This document shows, one piece after another, positions 4,784 to 6,451 of a stretch of 6,451 bases of DNA (its first letter is position 1; each line of letters begins with the position of its first letter). Position numbers and translations under genes: made by a program. A model generated the notes under the pieces. It saw only the letters and a list, made by a program, of their open reading frames with translations. It ran no database searches and was not told where the DNA came from. The stretch lies in contig JAFTXF010000107.1 in the NCBI GenBank assembly GCA_017461685.1, positions 1-6,451 of the forward strand. The letters run 5' to 3'. This stretch comes from Lachnospiraceae bacterium. Lineage in GTDB: Bacteria > Bacillota > Clostridia > Lachnospirales > Lachnospiraceae.

Positions 4784-6254
4784 TTTCTCTCCTCTTAGAA
4801 GACATCATAAAGCAAATCAAAAACGGCAGTGTAAACATAATCGGGAATGCATATCTCGGATGCAGGAAAAAGCAAGGAGAAGCCATACAAATCAGCAAAC
4901 TAATCCACAAAGGCACAGTCATCATGTTCATAGAAACCGCTTTTCTCTTCCAATTGTATACGGTTATATATATGAGGCCCCATACATAAATACCCACATT
5001 TTCTAAAATCCCCAAAGGCGTGAACCTGTTTGCAAAACGGTAATAAAACAGTACCAACTTTGATGCCTGTGGGAATAATCCCTCCTGGCTGATGACATCA
5101 TATTGCGTTTCATACCGGATTGCATTGGTAATCCCCGGGTGGAACCAGCCGTATACGTGCTGAAAGAATGCTTCCAGGTACACACACGGATGCTTAAAGA
5201 AGCAGACAAACCACGTCTTAAAATATGCCAACAGCTCTGTGGCAGACGCTTCTTTATCAAAAAGTGCCTTGACCGGATCGGAAATATCCGGGTCATACTT
5301 GGCCGCAACCGTATCTACGTCGCCCAGCACAGCCTCAATTGCCTCCCGCTCTTTAGCGGTCAGCTCCGTGCGGTACAGCTGCAGATATCTGGCAGTCTGC
5401 TGAAAAGGAATGGAAAGCATCTCCCCGGTGCTGCCGGGTGTGGCATTTAACACCTGCATGAGAATAGCGAGTACAATCTTGCTAACCAATGCACTGACTG
5501 CAAATAACACAGCGATACTGCCCAGCCGATTCTTAATACTGTAGCCCTTCCACAAATATGCCGTTATGATAATGCCTCCTATGCAGACTACATAAATGCC
5601 GTTATTTCTCAATAAAATCACTCCCAGCTGCAATAAAATAAATACAGCCACAAAACCCTTGTGATGCAGTCTGTCGGGCTTTTCTATCAGCAGACTTAAG
5701 CATATCACATACCCAATCACAAAAGATACAAAAGGCACATCCTTTAGCACGGTAGAAGCCATATTGGAATATATCGGTGCGATAGCATATAATCCCAGCA
5801 GACATTTTAATACTGTGCCGTTTACTCCCCTCTTTGCCAATAACCAGACTGTTGCTGCCAAAGCAGCTGCAAAAACTGCCAGCTGCAGGAGCATATACAT
5901 AAAGACACCGATTTCATAAGAATGAAACAGTATCTGTCCCAATTGTACTATTCCGCCCAGAATCAGCGTATGTACCAGCGGGTGGTGACTGCTGTAGCCG
6001 GTCTCAAAAATCACCTGCTCAATCTGCCCGATGGCATCCCAGCACAAATTACCCGGGTAGCTCAAAAGTAAAAACGGCATATATGCAACAATCAGAATAA
6101 GAAATGCCTTTAAAAATGCTCTTTTACTCAAAAAATGAGGCTTCTCTGATACAAAGCGCCCCTTATCCAAAAAATCACCTAGCCACTGCATTAACCCATG
6201 CAGCAAAAAGCTGTAACCTGCAAAGGCTCCGGCAAACTTCAGGAAATTAACCAT
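4764..6254 (-). CDS. DUF6020-like polytopic membrane protein (possible GT-C-type glycosyltransferase)
   Basis: This 496-residue protein has about ten or more membrane helices and one large soluble loop (about 280-375). Features I associate with DUF6020 proteins of Clostridia are YPGNLCWDAIGQ (66-77, Asp73), YSSHHPLVHT (87-96), STVLKDVPF (167-175), LLRNNGIYV (214-222) and SIPFQQTARY (281-290). An acidic residue in the first outside loop and conserved polar residues at helix ends recall GT-C glycosyltransferases that use lipid-linked donors, so a role in surface glycan assembly is plausible but inferred. The neighbouring acyltransferase fits that role. The ATG at 6254 has no convincing ribosome binding site (a GGGGG run is 15 bp away). 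The same frame is open for 60 codons further upstream apart from a TAG five codons before this ATG, so the product may be truncated at its N terminus or made by reinitiation. The gene ends inside the acyltransferase start region. Confidence 0.8.
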   Translation of the reverse strand: MVNFLKFAGAFAGYSFLLHGLMQWLGDFLDKGRFVSEKPHFLSKRAFLKAFLILIVAYMPFLLLSYPGNLCWDAIGQIEQVIFETGYSSHHPLVHTLILGGIVQLGQILFHSYEIGVFMYMLLQLAVFAAALAATVWLLAKRGVNGTVLKCLLGLYAIAPIYSNMASTVLKDVPFVSFVIGYVICLSLLIEKPDRLHHKGFVAVFILLQLGVILLRNNGIYVVCIGGIIITAYLWKGYSIKNRLGSIAVLFAVSALVSKIVLAILMQVLNATPGSTGEMLSIPFQQTARYLQLYRTELTAKEREAIEAVLGDVDTVAAKYDPDISDPVKALFDKEASATELLAYFKTWFVCFFKHPCVYLEAFFQHVYGWFHPGITNAIRYETQYDVISQEGLFPQASKLVLFYYRFANRFTPLGILENVGIYVWGLIYITVYNWKRKAVSMNMMTVPLWISLLICMASPCFFLHPRYAFPIMFTLPFLICFMMSSKRRENDAKCI

Positions 6255-6266
6255 ACTGCCAAAACA

Positions 6267-6449
6267 CTACCCCCAGCTGCCGTTTTCATAATAACTGTTA
6301 CCTATCATCAAAAATGCCGAAAACAGACAAGCTAACACCGGGTGGGAATTTTTTGACGCATAATCTTTTTTGCCCAAATAAGCATAAAAGGCTCCGCAAA
6401 CTATACCGATTAAAATAATCCGAAAGTCATAATTACCCAACAGCTCATA
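6267..6449 (-). pseudogene. In-frame upstream segment of the DUF6020-like gene, cut off by a TAG codon
   Basis: On the - strand, codons from the window edge (6449) to 6270 give 60 sense residues, then TAG at 6269-6267, four sense codons (CFGS) and the ATG at 6254, all in one frame. The peptide begins YELLGNYDFRIILIGIVCGA and ends GNSYYENGSWG. It contains two hydrophobic stretches, IILIGIVCGAFYAYL and PVLACLFSAFLMIG. From memory, full-length DUF6020 proteins have a similar N-terminal region with a short GSW-type motif followed by another helix, which fits a single ancestral reading frame. Alternatives are that this is the C-terminal end of a separate membrane protein gene, or that the TAG is a sequencing error. 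The segment continues beyond the window. Confidence 0.55.
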
Positions 6450-6451
6450 AA

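Noticed and set aside
5103..5450. 115-codon open frame on the + strand inside the DUF6020-like gene
   Set aside because: It is a shadow of the longer gene on the - strand, which has recognisable motifs throughout this interval.

Overview
The window looks like chromosomal DNA from a Gram-positive, moderately low-GC anaerobe of the class Clostridia, most likely Lachnospiraceae. Evidence: strong AAGGAGG-type ribosome binding sites, consensus sigma-A-type promoters, a DUF6020-like polytopic membrane protein, and an SDR of a type I associate with gut Lachnospiraceae. This placement is inference from gene style; there is no rRNA or marker gene to fix it.

Left part (1-2267, + strand): a compact three-gene operon. 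A TetR-family repressor (245-805) is followed 5 bp later by an ABC transporter ATPase (811-1539), whose stop overlaps the start of an ABC-2 type permease (1536-2267) as ATGA. The leader is unusually readable: TTGACT-N17-TAAAAT with an extended -10 TG, a 20-bp perfect palindrome over the -35 box, a second palindrome upstream with related half sites, and a 14-bp tandem duplication between the -10 box and the ribosome binding site. The simplest model is a drug- or metabolite-responsive exporter repressed by its own TetR protein.

Middle (2268-3327, + strand): a separately transcribed short-chain dehydrogenase/reductase (2475-3275). It has its own strong promoter (ATGACA-N17-TATAAT), three tandem copies of a 15-17 bp repeat directly upstream of it, and an intrinsic-type terminator after it (3291-3327). 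The protein has an extended, FabI-like cofactor loop and resembles bile-acid hydroxysteroid dehydrogenases from memory; the substrate is not proven.

Intergenic 3328-3733: between convergent units lies a striking 205-bp element (3364-3568). It has two 50-nt arms that are reverse complements except for one T/G position, enclosing 105 nt that itself contains several nested short hairpins. No protein is encoded. It looks like a miniature inverted-repeat or palindromic repeat element, possibly with a structured RNA core, and is the most unusual object here.

Right part (3734-6451, - strand): two overlapping genes for polytopic membrane proteins, a DUF6020-like protein (4764-6254) followed by an acyltransferase-3 family protein (3734-4783). 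Both probably act in cell-surface glycan assembly or decoration. Upstream of the DUF6020-like start, the same frame stays open for another 60 codons to the window edge, interrupted only by one TAG five codons before the ATG. This suggests a nonsense-disrupted or reinitiating gene rather than a naturally short one.
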